From Candidatus Thiodiazotropha taylori (GTDB taxonomy: Bacteria; Pseudomonadota; Gammaproteobacteria; Chromatiales; Chromatiaceae): 23,735 nt of DNA. The DNA lies in the NCBI GenBank assembly GCA_019100305.1, contig JAHRHW010000016.1, positions 1 through 23,735 on the forward strand. Direction: 5' to 3'. The notes beneath the pieces were generated by a model. The model was not told the origin of the DNA. It saw nothing but the letters and a program-made list of their open reading frames with translations, and did not search any database. The position numbers were made by a program, and so were the translations under genes. How positions within the stretch are numbered: the stretch's first letter is position 1; the number at the start of each line of letters is the position of its first letter. Below are positions 7,355-15,566 of the stretch, in pieces.

Positions 7355-7530
7355 GCGAGTTTTTCGCAATGGGTGGCTATGCAGTCTATGTCTGGCCCTC
7401 TTTTATCCTGGCGTTCATCGTACTGGTTGCCAATGTTGTGGCACCTCTCCGTCAACGTAAGCGCGCCTTAACTGATATCGCCCGTAAACTACGTCGGGCC
7501 AGGAAAGTACAAAATGAATCCCATACGTAA
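7351..7530 (+). CDS. ccmD: Small haem exporter subunit CcmD
   Basis: This is a 59-aa protein. It begins MSEFFAMGGYAVYVWPSF, continues into one membrane helix (about 15-31) and ends in a highly basic tail (PLRQRKRAL ... RKLRRARK). The MGGYAxYVWPS segment is the CcmD hallmark. CcmD joins CcmC, CcmE and CcmAB and is needed to release holo-CcmE. A good Shine-Dalgarno (AGGAGG, about 7340-7345) lies inside the end of ccmC. The start overlaps the ccmC stop by 4 bp, and its end overlaps the start of ccmE by 17 bp, so all three genes are translationally coupled. Confidence 0.95.
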   Translation: MSEFFAMGGYAVYVWPSFILAFIVLVANVVAPLRQRKRALTDIARKLRRARKVQNESHT

Positions 7531-7981
7531 GAAAAGACTCACCCTGATCGGCCTTATGGTAGCCGGTATCGGTGTCGCTACCTGGCTGGCACTGAACGCC
7601 TTCGATGAGAACCTGATGTTCTTCTTTTCACCCTCTGAAGTGGTTGAAGGCAAGGCGCCGGAGGCACATCCGTTCCGCATTGGCGGCCTGGTACAATCCG
7701 ACAGTGTCAAGCGCAAGCCCGATGGTCTGACCACCGCATTCTCAGTGACCGATAATGCCGAGGCGGTGACTGTTGAATATACTGGCATTCTTCCCGACCT
7801 GTTTCGTGAAGGACAGGGTATCGTCGCCATGGGTCAACTCAATCAGGACGGCATCTTCATCGCCAGCGAAGTACTGGCCAAACATGATGAAAACTACATG
7901 CCTCCGGAGGTCGCCGAGTCTCTGAAAACCGCCCATGACGAGGCAGTCGCCAATCCTCAGCCCCAGGCCAGCGTACAATGA
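7514..7981 (+). CDS. ccmE: Periplasmic haem chaperone CcmE
   Basis: CcmE binds haem covalently and carries it from CcmC to the CcmFH ligase. The 155-aa protein has an N-terminal anchor (basic NPIRKKR, helix about 9-28), an OB-fold domain and the signature AKHDENYMPPE. H124 is the covalent haem-attachment residue and Y128 the likely axial ligand (HxxxY). RIGGLV near 55-60 and DLFREGQGIVAMG near 95-107 are conserved CcmE segments. A Shine-Dalgarno AGGAAA lies 7 nt ahead. It overlaps ccmD by 17 bp and ccmF by 4 bp. Nothing is unusual. Confidence 0.96.
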   Translation: MNPIRKKRLTLIGLMVAGIGVATWLALNAFDENLMFFFSPSEVVEGKAPEAHPFRIGGLVQSDSVKRKPDGLTTAFSVTDNAEAVTVEYTGILPDLFREGQGIVAMGQLNQDGIFIASEVLAKHDENYMPPEVAESLKTAHDEAVANPQPQASVQ

Positions 7982-9975
7982 TCCCTGAACTTGGTCACTT
8001 TGCCTTAATTTTGGCACTCTGCCTGGCGGTCACCCAGGCAATCGTGCCTTTGGTCGGCTCCTATACCGGGAATAACGCCTGGATGGCCGCTTCCCGAAGT
8101 CTTGCCTGGGGCCAGTTCGTGTTTCTAACCATTTCACTGCTGATCCTGACCAACGCTTTCCTGAGTAACGACTTTTCCGTCGTCTATGTGGCTCAGCACG
8201 GTAACACCAAATTGCCGGACATCTACAAGATATCCGCCGTATGGGGTGCCCATGAGGGATCCCTGCTGCTGTGGGCATTTCTGCTTGCCGCCTGGAGTGT
8301 GGCGATTGCCGCCTTCAGTCGCAACCTGCCACTGGAGATGGTCTCCCGGGTACTCGCGGTGATGGGTATGGTAAGCATCGGTTTCATGCTCTTCATGCTG
8401 CTGACCTCCAATCCTTTTGACAGAACCTTCCCCGTTCCCTTGGAGGGCGGTGAACTCAACCCCATGCTGCAGGATCCGGGGCTGGCGATCCACCCACCGA
8501 TGCTCTATATGGGCTATGTGGGCTTTTCCGTCGCCTTTGCATTTGCCATTGCCGCTCTGCTCGGCGGTCGACTGGACGCCTCCTGGGCCCGCTGGTCACG
8601 CCCCTGGACAACCATCGCCTGGGTGTTTCTGACCCTCGGCATCGTGCTCGGCAGCTGGTGGGCCTACTATGAGCTGGGCTGGGGTGGCTGGTGGTTCTGG
8701 GATCCGGTGGAAAATGCCTCCTTCATGCCCTGGCTGGTCGGTACGGCATTGATCCACTCCCTGGCTGTGACAGAAAAACGGGGCGCCTTCAAAAGCTGGA
8801 CGGTACTGCTGGCGATCTCCGCCTTCTCGCTGAGTCTGCTCGGCACCTTTCTGGTACGTTCCGGGGTGCTGACGTCCGTACACTCGTTTGCCTCTGATCC
8901 GGCCCGTGGTGTATTTATCCTGATCTTCCTGTTGATTGTCATCGGTGGCTCTCTGCTGCTCTACACCTGGCGTGCCCCCTATATCTCAAGTGGCGGAAGA
9001 TTTGATCTGATCTCCCGTGAGACCTTTCTGCTCGGAAACAATCTGCTACTTTCGGTGTTTGCCGCTTTGGTACTTCTCGGCACCCTGGCGCCACTGATTT
9101 ACGACGCTTTGGAGTTGGGCAAGATCTCAGTGGGTTTCCCCTGGTTCAACAAGATGTTTCTGCTGACCACTCCCTTCCTGGCTCTGTTGATGGGCATCGG
9201 CTCCCTATCCCGATGGAAACACGCCGAACCCTCACTGCTGATCAAGCAGTTGAAGGTGGCCTTTGTCGTCAGTGTCGCATTCGGTTTGGTCAGTCTGCTG
9301 CCGATGTTCTCCGGCGGTAACTGGCTGGTAGGTCTGGGTATGGGGCTGGCCCTGTGGGTCGCCGCCTCGCACATCGTCAACGTCCGCGACCGGTTGAAGA
9401 ACAAGAAGGGCTTCAATGGATTCTGGCAGGATTTCAAAACCGGCGGTAGAAGCTATTACGGTATGATCCTGGCCCACCTGGGTGTTGCCATGTTTATCGT
9501 CGGTGTCACCATGGTCTCCAATTTCGGTGAGGAGCATGATGTCCGCATGAGTCCCGGGGATGTCAGTGAAATTGCCGGCTACGAGTTCCGATTTGATGGT
9601 GTACAGCGAGTTCCCGGCCCGAACTATAACGCCCATCGAGGAAGTTTTCAGGTTTCCCACAACGGTGAAGCTTTCATTACTCTGGAGCCGGAAAAACGGA
9701 CCTATTTCGTACAGACACGTCCCATGACGGAAGCCTCCATCGATTGGGGCTTCACCCGAGATCTCTACGTCTCACTGGGAGAGCCTCTGGGTGGTGGCGA
9801 CTGGAGTCTGCGTCTCTACTACAAGCCCTATGTACGATGGATCTGGCTGGGTGGTGTGCTGATGAGTCTGGGCGGCATCCTGGCTATCACAGATCGACGC
9901 TATCGCACCGCCAAAGTACGCTCGCCAGAGATGGTCAACAGCGCTGCAGCAGCGGCGCCAGCATCAGGGAGTTAA
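7978..9975 (+). CDS. ccmF: Cytochrome c haem lyase subunit CcmF
   Basis: CcmF is the large integral membrane subunit of the haem ligase. It accepts haem from CcmE and, with CcmH, attaches it to CXXCH cysteines. The 665-aa length is typical. The protein has many helices and the WWD motif beginning at W235 (WGGWWFWDPVENASFMPWL). Further family segments are AVWGAHEGSLLLW, the LNPMLQDPGLAIHPPMLYMGYVG stretch (in parts, about 161-183), the GTFLVRSGVLTSVHSFA region and a C-terminal soluble domain before the last helix. All are found in the CcmF/NrfE/CycK family. Its place between ccmE and ccmG makes it CcmF rather than NrfE. The start overlaps ccmE by 4 bp. Confidence 0.97.
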   Translation: MIPELGHFALILALCLAVTQAIVPLVGSYTGNNAWMAASRSLAWGQFVFLTISLLILTNAFLSNDFSVVYVAQHGNTKLPDIYKISAVWGAHEGSLLLWAFLLAAWSVAIAAFSRNLPLEMVSRVLAVMGMVSIGFMLFMLLTSNPFDRTFPVPLEGGELNPMLQDPGLAIHPPMLYMGYVGFSVAFAFAIAALLGGRLDASWARWSRPWTTIAWVFLTLGIVLGSWWAYYELGWGGWWFWDPVENASFMPWLVGTALIHSLAVTEKRGAFKSWTVLLAISAFSLSLLGTFLVRSGVLTSVHSFASDPARGVFILIFLLIVIGGSLLLYTWRAPYISSGGRFDLISRETFLLGNNLLLSVFAALVLLGTLAPLIYDALELGKISVGFPWFNKMFLLTTPFLALLMGIGSLSRWKHAEPSLLIKQLKVAFVVSVAFGLVSLLPMFSGGNWLVGLGMGLALWVAASHIVNVRDRLKNKKGFNGFWQDFKTGGRSYYGMILAHLGVAMFIVGVTMVSNFGEEHDVRMSPGDVSEIAGYEFRFDGVQRVPGPNYNAHRGSFQVSHNGEAFITLEPEKRTYFVQTRPMTEASIDWGFTRDLYVSLGEPLGGGDWSLRLYYKPYVRWIWLGGVLMSLGGILAITDRRYRTAKVRSPEMVNSAAAAAPASGS

Positions 9976-9982
9976 TTCTGTC

Positions 9983-10525
9983 ATGAACCGCTATTTGCGT
10001 TATTCCGTGCCGTTGATCGTCTTCGGGATAATTGCCGTTTTTCTTTATAAAGGGCTGGGCATGAACCCCAGGGAGATCCCCTCGCCCCTGATCGGCAAAT
10101 CGATACCGGAATTCTCCCTGCCCTCGGTGGAAAGCGCCCAGACCATGATCAATGATCAGAACCTCAAGGGTAAGATCTACCTGTTGAATGTCTGGGCAAC
10201 CTGGTGCGTCTCCTGTCGTGCTGAGCACGACACCCTGGTACACCTTGCCCGTTCAGGAAAGGTGGAGATCGTAGGGCTCAACTGGAAGGATGAGCGGGTC
10301 AAGGCACAGGCCTGGTTACAGCAGCTGGGCGACCCCTATACGGTCAACATATTTGACCAAAAGGGGCGCACCGCCATCGATCTCGGTGTCTATGGCGCGC
10401 CAGAAACCTTTCTGGTCGATGCTGATGGCATCATCCATTACAAACACGCAGGCCCCCTAACTCTGGGCGTGTTCAACGAAACCTTGCTTCCCATGATCAA
10501 TGATTTGAAAGCCAAAGGATCATAA
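9983..10525 (+). CDS. ccmG: Periplasmic thiol:disulfide oxidoreductase CcmG (DsbE)
   Basis: CcmG reduces the apocytochrome cysteines, or the CcmH mixed disulfide, before haem attachment. The 180-aa protein has one N-terminal membrane anchor (about 9-26) and a thioredoxin fold. The active site is WATWCVSC with C75 and C78, and a cis-proline loop occurs in YGAPETFLVD. The GVYGAPETF loop and the acidic ERVKAQAW insert are typical of CcmG/DsbE. CVSC differs from the common CPTC active site, which may tune its redox potential. It follows ccmF by 7 nt, with a GGGAG stretch ahead of the ATG, and ccmH begins one base after its stop. Confidence 0.95.
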   Translation: MNRYLRYSVPLIVFGIIAVFLYKGLGMNPREIPSPLIGKSIPEFSLPSVESAQTMINDQNLKGKIYLLNVWATWCVSCRAEHDTLVHLARSGKVEIVGLNWKDERVKAQAWLQQLGDPYTVNIFDQKGRTAIDLGVYGAPETFLVDADGIIHYKHAGPLTLGVFNETLLPMINDLKAKGS

Positions 10526-10526
10526 C

Positions 10527-11006
10527 GTGCGCCTATTTCTGTTTAGTTTTATCTACCTTCTGGGTCTGACTGCCCTGCAAGCCGCAACCCTCGCGGAATA
10601 TACCTTCGAGGATCCGGCACAGGATGAGGACTTTCGCGAAATCATTGAAGAGATGCGCTGCCTGGTCTGTCAGAACGAATCGCTGGCAGGATCCAATGCG
10701 GAACTGGCGATTGACCTGAGAAACGAAATCTATGACATGATGAAGGGTGGTCAGAGTAAAGGGGAGATCATCGATTTCATGGTTGCCCGTTATGGTGACT
10801 TCGTCCTCTACAGTCCCCCTGTCAAACCAAGCACCTACCCCATCTGGTTTGGCCCGTTAATCGTTTTTCTGATCGGCGGTGTGGTTCTGTTCCGTATTAT
10901 CAAGCGCAAAAACCAGAGCAGCGAAACAGAACTGAGTGAGGCAGAACAACAAAGACTCGAAAAGCTTCTGAATCAGTCGAACGAACAAAGAGACACGAAT
11001 CAATGA
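10527..11006 (+). CDS. ccmH: Cytochrome c maturation protein CcmH (short form)
   Basis: CcmH works with CcmF and CcmI to present reduced apocytochromes to the ligase. It starts with GTG at 10527, preceded by AAGGA. The 159-aa product has a signal peptide (1 to about 19, TALQA), the redox motif RCLVCQNESL with C45 and C48, a three-helix bundle and one C-terminal membrane helix (about 108-128), followed by a charged cytoplasmic tail. This corresponds to the N-terminal half of the E. coli CcmH; the TPR half is encoded separately as ccmI, the common arrangement outside enterics. It overlaps ccmI by 4 bp (ATGA). Confidence 0.95.
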   Translation: MRLFLFSFIYLLGLTALQAATLAEYTFEDPAQDEDFREIIEEMRCLVCQNESLAGSNAELAIDLRNEIYDMMKGGQSKGEIIDFMVARYGDFVLYSPPVKPSTYPIWFGPLIVFLIGGVVLFRIIKRKNQSSETELSEAEQQRLEKLLNQSNEQRDTNQ

Positions 11007-12307
11007 CCCTATTCTGGATGATTATTGCCGGACTGACCGTCCTGGCAATGGCTTTTGTCGGCCTGCCGTTATTAAGAAAAGAGGTAACCGATAAAATCAC
11101 CTCTGACGAACTCAATCTGGCTGTCTTCAAACAGCAGCTTGAGGAGTTGGACAGCGATCTTGAAGCGGGCAATCTGGACCAGAACCGCTATGATGCAGCT
11201 CGCAAGGACTTGGAGAAATCCCTGTTAACCGATGTCTCAACTCCAACTCCCGACTCCAGCATTCAGGAGAGCAGCCGTTCAGGGCGTATCATGGCGGGTA
11301 CTGCACTGTTGATTCCGCTTGCTGCCTGGCTGCTCTACGACTTACTGGGCACCCCAGAGATCATCAACCATCTGGCTCAACAACCGGCAGCAGGCACAAC
11401 CCAGCAGACAGCGCAGAGCCATTCCGGTGGTATGGAAAACCTTCCGCCTATGGATGAATTGGTCAGAAAGCTGGCGGAAAAACTGCAAGAGAACCCGGAC
11501 AATCAGGACGGCTGGGTCATGCTGGGCCGCAGCTATATGGCCCTCAATGATCACTCTGCAGCAATCAACGCCTACCAGCGTGCGATGGAGATGAATGACC
11601 AGCGCGTGGATCTGCTGTTGGCCTATGCAGAAGCCATCGCCGCTACAACCGGTAACGATTTTACTGGACGTGCGGCACCAATGATCGAAAAGGCCTACCA
11701 ACTGGAACCGGAAAATCCTAACGTACTCTGGTTGGCCGGTATCCTGGCTTATCAATCCACCGATTATCAATCGGCAATCCTGCGTTGGGATACGCTGCGC
11801 ACCAGCCTCACACCACAGAGTGCTGAGCTTGAATCGGTGAACAGCGCTATCGACGATGCGCGAAAACAGCTGGGTATGCCGCCGGAAGAGGCAGAGCTGC
11901 CGAGTATCGTGAAGAAACAGCAACCCAAAGCCAAACCCGAACCAGCTGCAGCAGCGGCCAACGAGGCCATAAAGGTCGCCGTATCCCTGTCGCCTGATCT
12001 GCAGGCCAAGACCAAACCGAATGACCTGGTGTTCATCTATGCCAAGGCGGTCAGCGGTCCACCCATGCCACTCGCCGCCGTCAGAAAAAAGGTCAGTGAC
12101 CTGCCGATTTCAATCAGCCTGGATGACAGCATGGCGATGATGCCACAGATGAAGCTCTCCGGTTTCAATGAAGTCGTGGTCGGTGCCAGGATCTCCATGT
12201 CTGGCAGCCCTACCGCTCAGGCTGGAGACCTTGAAGGCGAGATTCAGCCAGTTGCCCCCGGGTCTGCTGAGACAGTTCAGGTTGTGATCAATTCGGTTCA
12301 CCCCTAA
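11003..12307 (+). CDS. ccmI: Apocytochrome c chaperone CcmI (TPR protein)
   Basis: CcmI binds the C-terminal helix of apocytochromes and brings them to CcmFH. The 434-aa protein has an N-terminal helix (about 1-22), a cytoplasmic coiled loop rich in Glu/Leu (KQQLEELDSDLEAG), and a second helix (about 95-115). A periplasmic TPR domain follows (about 140-300; WVMLGRSYMALNDHSAAINAYQRAM is one repeat). An Ala/Pro/Lys-rich linker then leads to a C-terminal beta domain (about 325-430; PNDLVFIYAKAVSGPPMPLA). This three-part architecture is that of full-length CcmI. It is the last gene of the ccm operon; a weak hairpin follows the stop. Confidence 0.93.
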   Translation: MTLFWMIIAGLTVLAMAFVGLPLLRKEVTDKITSDELNLAVFKQQLEELDSDLEAGNLDQNRYDAARKDLEKSLLTDVSTPTPDSSIQESSRSGRIMAGTALLIPLAAWLLYDLLGTPEIINHLAQQPAAGTTQQTAQSHSGGMENLPPMDELVRKLAEKLQENPDNQDGWVMLGRSYMALNDHSAAINAYQRAMEMNDQRVDLLLAYAEAIAATTGNDFTGRAAPMIEKAYQLEPENPNVLWLAGILAYQSTDYQSAILRWDTLRTSLTPQSAELESVNSAIDDARKQLGMPPEEAELPSIVKKQQPKAKPEPAAAAANEAIKVAVSLSPDLQAKTKPNDLVFIYAKAVSGPPMPLAAVRKKVSDLPISISLDDSMAMMPQMKLSGFNEVVVGARISMSGSPTAQAGDLEGEIQPVAPGSAETVQVVINSVHP

Positions 12308-12319
12308 TTATTCCCTAGT

Positions 12320-12350
12320 GGCAAAGACTGCGGCAACTCGAGCCTTTGCC
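12320..12350 (+). terminator. Possible 3' hairpin of the ccm operon
   Basis: GGCAAAG (12320-12326) and CTTTGCC (12344-12350) are perfect 7-bp arms around a 17-nt loop, beginning 13 nt after the ccmI stop. No U-tract follows, so it may be a 3'-end stabiliser or part of a Rho-dependent end and not an intrinsic terminator. Confidence 0.3.
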
Positions 12351-12499
12351 GGATCAGGGCCCAATCTGCCCTAACCCACAGCCGCCACAGAACCTAAATG
12401 GCTTATAGGGCAGCATCCAAGCTGGCCATTGTCATGATTTTTTGAAAAATCAGGCTGTTTTATGCCAATCTACTGCGTGAGCTCAACAACTTCAGATAG

Positions 12500-12528
12500 T
12501 TGATTGATATACTGGCAACAAACATAAT
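12500..12528 (+). promoter_or_regulatory. Candidate sigma70 promoter of the EF-G-like gene
   Basis: TTGATT (12500-12505) and CATAAT (12523-12528) are separated by 17 bp. They match the -35 and -10 consensus at 4 and 5 of 6 positions. The start would fall near 12535, leaving a leader of about 60 nt before the ATG. The rest of 12308-12594 shows no gene. Confidence 0.4.
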
Positions 12529-12594
12529 CAATAACACTTAGCCGACGCCTCTGATGGCTATAAAATCCGGCATGTTCAGCTGATAGGAGTCACG

Positions 12595-14631
12595 ATGGCC
12601 AATTACTCTACCCATGATATCCACAATATCGCTCTGGTCGGACATGCCGGCTCAGGAAAAACGAGTTTGATCGAAAGCCTGCTGCACCGATCGGGCATGA
12701 TCAAGACGAAAGGGACAGTTGAACGGGGCGACACCGTCTGTGACAGCGACGATCTGGAAAAAGATCTGCAACACTCCCTGGATATCGCCATCACCCACCT
12801 GAGTCATAAAAACAAACAGGTCAATATCATCGACACCCCCGGATACGCGGATTTTCTCGGTCGGGGTATCAGCATCCTGCCAGCCGTGGAATCGGCGATG
12901 GTCGTAATCAATGCATCGACCGGTATCGAACCGGTTACCATTCGCATGATGGATGCCGCCAAGCGACGCAACCTGTGCCGGTTTATCATCATCAATAAGA
13001 TCGATTCAGAGGAAGTCGACCATGAGGCACTACTGGAGAGCCTGAAGGAGACCTTTGGTAAAGAGTGTCTGCCGATCAATCTGCCTGCAGAAAATGGTAA
13101 AAAGGTAATCGACTGCTACTTCCAACCGGGTGGCGACGCCACTGATATCTCTTCGGTCAGTCAGGCCCATGACAATCTGGTGGATCAGGTAGTCGAAGTC
13201 GATGAGGAACTGATGGAGCTCTACCTGGAACAGGGACAGGCGATTGAGCCGGAACAGCTACACGACCCATTTGAGAAGGCCTTGCGTGAAGGCCATCTGA
13301 TCCCGGTCTGTTTTACTTCGGCAGAGAATGGTGCCGGAATCGATGAGCTTTTGAATCTGTTCGCCAAACTGATGCCAGACCCTACAGAAGGCAACCCTCC
13401 CCCATTCATGAAGGGTGAAGGGGCTGACATGCAGCCTGTGGAAGTCTCTCCCGATGAGAGCAAACATGTGATTGGCCATGTCTTCAAAGTCATCAACGAC
13501 CCCTACCGTGGCAAACTGGGCATCTTCCGCATTCACCAGGGCAAGCTGGAAGTCAATGCCCAGCTCTATATCGGTGATGCCAGAAAACCATTCAAGGTCA
13601 ATCACCTCTACCGATTGCAAGGTAAAGAGCAGGAGGAGATGAAACAGGGTGTACCCGGCGACATCTGCGCAGTGGCCCGGATTGACGATATTCATTTCGA
13701 TGCGGTGATACATGACTCCCACGATGAAGATCACCACCATCTACGCTCGATTGAGTGCCCATTACCGCTGTTTGGCCTGGCGATCACCACCACCAAACGA
13801 GGCGATGAGCAAAAATTGAGTGATGCTCTGCATAAACTGGAAGATGAAGACCCCTGTTTCCATGTTGAGCACAATGTCAGTCTCAATGAGACGGTGATGC
13901 GCGGTTTAGGCGAGCTGCATCTCGATGTACTGCTGCAGCAAATCAAGAATAAATACAGTGTGGAAGTGGAGACCCACCCACCCAGCATCGCCTATCGGGA
14001 GACCATAACCCGCAAAGCAGAGGGTCACTATCGGCACAAGAAACAGACCGGTGGCGCAGGCCAGTTCGGTGAAGTATTTCTGCGTATCGAGCCATTGGAG
14101 CGAGGTTCAGGCTTCGAGTATGTCAATGCGGTAGTTGGCGGAGCTATTCCAGGACAGTTCATTCCAGCGGTAGAGAAAGGGGTTAGAAGTGCCATGGAAG
14201 AGGGAGCGATCAGCGGCTTCACCATGCAGGACATAAGAGTTACGGTTTACGATGGTAAATTTCACTCTGTCGACTCCAAGGAGATCGCCTTTGTAACGGC
14301 GGGCAAAAAGGCCTTTCTGGAGGCCGTTGACAATGCTGGGCCAGTTATCCTCGAACCTATTGTCAACATCTCAATTACCACCTCTGACAGCTTCATGGGC
14401 GACCTGACGGGTGACCTGGCTGGACGAAGGGGCCAGATCAGCGGCACCGAGACCGGACGCAACAATACGCTGGTCATCAAAGGTCAGGCACCACTGGCGG
14501 AACTTGAAGGCTACTCTACCCAGTTGAAAGCTATGACGGGTGGTGAAGGCAGCTACACCATTGAGTTCAGCCATTACGAAGCGGTTCCGCCGAACATTCA
14601 AAAACAGCTGAGTAGCGCAAAACAGGCCTAA
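12595..14631 (+). CDS. Elongation factor G-like translational GTPase (EF-G-2 type)
   Basis: This 678-aa five-domain translational GTPase resembles EF-G. It shows G1 GHAGSGKT (16-23), G3 DTPGYADF (80-87) and G4 NKID (134-137). Domain IV/V follows, with KKQTGGAGQFGEVFLRIEP and a C-terminal RRGQISGTETGRNN segment that matches the EF-G 'RRG...' turn. The catalytic His of canonical EF-G (DTPGH) is Tyr84 here. The switch I RGITI sequence is replaced by LQHSLDIAI. Both changes are known from the EF-G-2 subfamily, so this is not the main FusA. A histidine/aspartate-rich stretch (HDSHDEDHHH, about 377-386) is unusual. A Shine-Dalgarno TAGGAG precedes the ATG. The gene stands alone; tufA/rpsL neighbours are absent. 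Its cellular role is unknown; ribosome rescue or stress translation are guesses. Confidence 0.88.
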   Translation: MANYSTHDIHNIALVGHAGSGKTSLIESLLHRSGMIKTKGTVERGDTVCDSDDLEKDLQHSLDIAITHLSHKNKQVNIIDTPGYADFLGRGISILPAVESAMVVINASTGIEPVTIRMMDAAKRRNLCRFIIINKIDSEEVDHEALLESLKETFGKECLPINLPAENGKKVIDCYFQPGGDATDISSVSQAHDNLVDQVVEVDEELMELYLEQGQAIEPEQLHDPFEKALREGHLIPVCFTSAENGAGIDELLNLFAKLMPDPTEGNPPPFMKGEGADMQPVEVSPDESKHVIGHVFKVINDPYRGKLGIFRIHQGKLEVNAQLYIGDARKPFKVNHLYRLQGKEQEEMKQGVPGDICAVARIDDIHFDAVIHDSHDEDHHHLRSIECPLPLFGLAITTTKRGDEQKLSDALHKLEDEDPCFHVEHNVSLNETVMRGLGELHLDVLLQQIKNKYSVEVETHPPSIAYRETITRKAEGHYRHKKQTGGAGQFGEVFLRIEPLERGSGFEYVNAVVGGAIPGQFIPAVEKGVRSAMEEGAISGFTMQDIRVTVYDGKFHSVDSKEIAFVTAGKKAFLEAVDNAGPVILEPIVNISITTSDSFMGDLTGDLAGRRGQISGTETGRNNTLVIKGQAPLAELEGYSTQLKAMTGGEGSYTIEFSHYEAVPPNIQKQLSSAKQA

Positions 14632-14662
14632 GCCTCTTTCGCAGCGAAACGAAAAAAACGGC

Positions 14663-14701
14663 AAGCCGATGTGATGTCCATACCCGGGCAACCATCGGCT
14701 T
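14663..14701. terminator. Hairpin after the EF-G-like gene
   Basis: AAGCCGATG (14663-14671) and CATCGGCTT (14693-14701) form a perfect 9-bp stem around a 21-nt loop, 32 nt after the stop codon. A seven-A run lies just before it (on the minus strand this would be a T-tract after the stem). A terminator is likely, but more classical in the leftward direction than the rightward. Confidence 0.45.
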
Positions 14702-15029
14702 ACTCATTTCAGTCACTAAGTAACTTTGCCTGCTCAGCGATGAGCAAGATCAACACAATCTAACCCCGCTGCAAAATTATTGGGAGCTGTTGAAGCTAAT
14801 CACTTCCATTCCTCACCTCAACAGCCTGTCAGTTTTTCTTTAAAGACAACCCAACAGCCAATTACAGATTCGGAATCCAGGAACCTTTTGGTGTTTGTCT
14901 TGCCATATCACTGGCAATAAACAGTAGTCGATCAAGTAAGAAAGCTGCTCTTCTTAAGCGGTAGAATCGATTCCACTAAAGAGGGACACACACAGGAACA
15001 AATTTAATTATATAAACAAAAACCACAGC
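14702..15029. other. Non-coding AT-rich spacer with small hairpins
   Basis: I find no gene here. Perfect small inverted repeats are TGCTCA/TGAGCA (14731-14746) and TTGCCA/TGGCAA (14900-14917). GCTGTTGA (14786-14793) can pair with TCAACAGC (14818-14825), followed 6 nt later by TTTTTCTTT. That last structure resembles the 3' end of a small RNA, but no matching promoter or 5' end is clear. Confidence 0.3.
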
Positions 15030-15045
15030 TACCTAATAATAGGTA
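15030..15045. promoter_or_regulatory. NarL/NarP-like 7-2-7 inverted heptamer site
   Basis: TACCTAATAATAGGTA consists of two facing heptamers separated by 2 bp. Read inward, they are TACCTAA and TACCTAT, against the NarL/NarP consensus TACYNMT; the right arm matches fully and the left has one mismatch at its last base. The site lies about 240 bp upstream of the FNR box and over 500 bp before the octaheme gene. This is distant, so a regulatory role needs an additional promoter or looping. Confidence 0.25.
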
Positions 15046-15267
15046 CAGTGAGTATATATTTATGAGTAATCACAGCTATTTCGTTCTAGGCAAAGCCACT
15101 TTCAACCTTAAAAAAAGATTAAAAAATATATTCACAGCCCAGTCTGAATGAACAATATTTTTATCTGTAAGATCCGTAAAAATAGTCGCCATTCGCATAT
15201 CTTTCACAACATTTAGACCAACTTTTAAAATTATTGAAAAGCCTTGTTTGGTTCGGCCCCATGACTT

Positions 15268-15312
15268 TTGATTTAAATCAAGGCATCCCCCTATACGAAC
15301 CGTTTTTATAGT
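15268..15312 (+). promoter_or_regulatory. FNR-dependent promoter candidate upstream of the octaheme cytochrome gene
   Basis: TTGATTTAAATCAA (15268-15281) is a perfect match to the FNR/ANR consensus TTGAT-N4-ATCAA. A -10-like TATAGT (15307-15312) follows at the distance expected when FNR sits near -41.5 to -44.5, the class II activation position. No good -35 is present, which fits an activator-dependent promoter. The predicted transcript would start near 15317 and carry a leader of about 250 nt. The downstream gene encodes an octaheme c-type cytochrome, a sensible target for an oxygen-sensing activator. Confidence 0.6.
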
Positions 15313-15409
15313 CTACAGTAAGCAATAAAAAGAAAAGGGTTTTACTGGCCTCAATGTAGTGAAACCATGCAGTCCCCATACAATAAAAAATTGGGGTTGG
15401 GAGGAAGTC

Positions 15410-15478
15410 GTGTCCATCCTTGTCTTCATAAAGGCTTACCATTCTTTTTTTAAAAATGAGGGGTTCCATATTCGATAA
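15410..15478 (+). CDS. Possible 22-aa leader ORF
   Basis: A GTG start lies 5 nt after a good ribosome binding site (GGGAGGA), and the frame runs 22 codons to TAA. The peptide begins with S-I-L-V-F-I-K and has no features I recognise. It sits inside the predicted long leader of the octaheme cytochrome mRNA, 89 nt before that gene. It may be a translated leader or coincidence. Confidence 0.2.
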   Translation: MSILVFIKAYHSFFKNEGFHIR

Positions 15479-15566
15479 CCTGTCGTCTTTAATGCCATTG
15501 GATTATTGACGCGGCCGTCTATTGGAGCGCTTAAACTGTTCGTTCAACCCATCACAGGAGGGAGCT

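Noticed and set aside
15278..15469. 63-codon minus-strand frame in the AT-rich spacer before the octaheme gene
   Set aside because: No ribosome binding site and no recognisable protein character. It overlaps the predicted FNR promoter.
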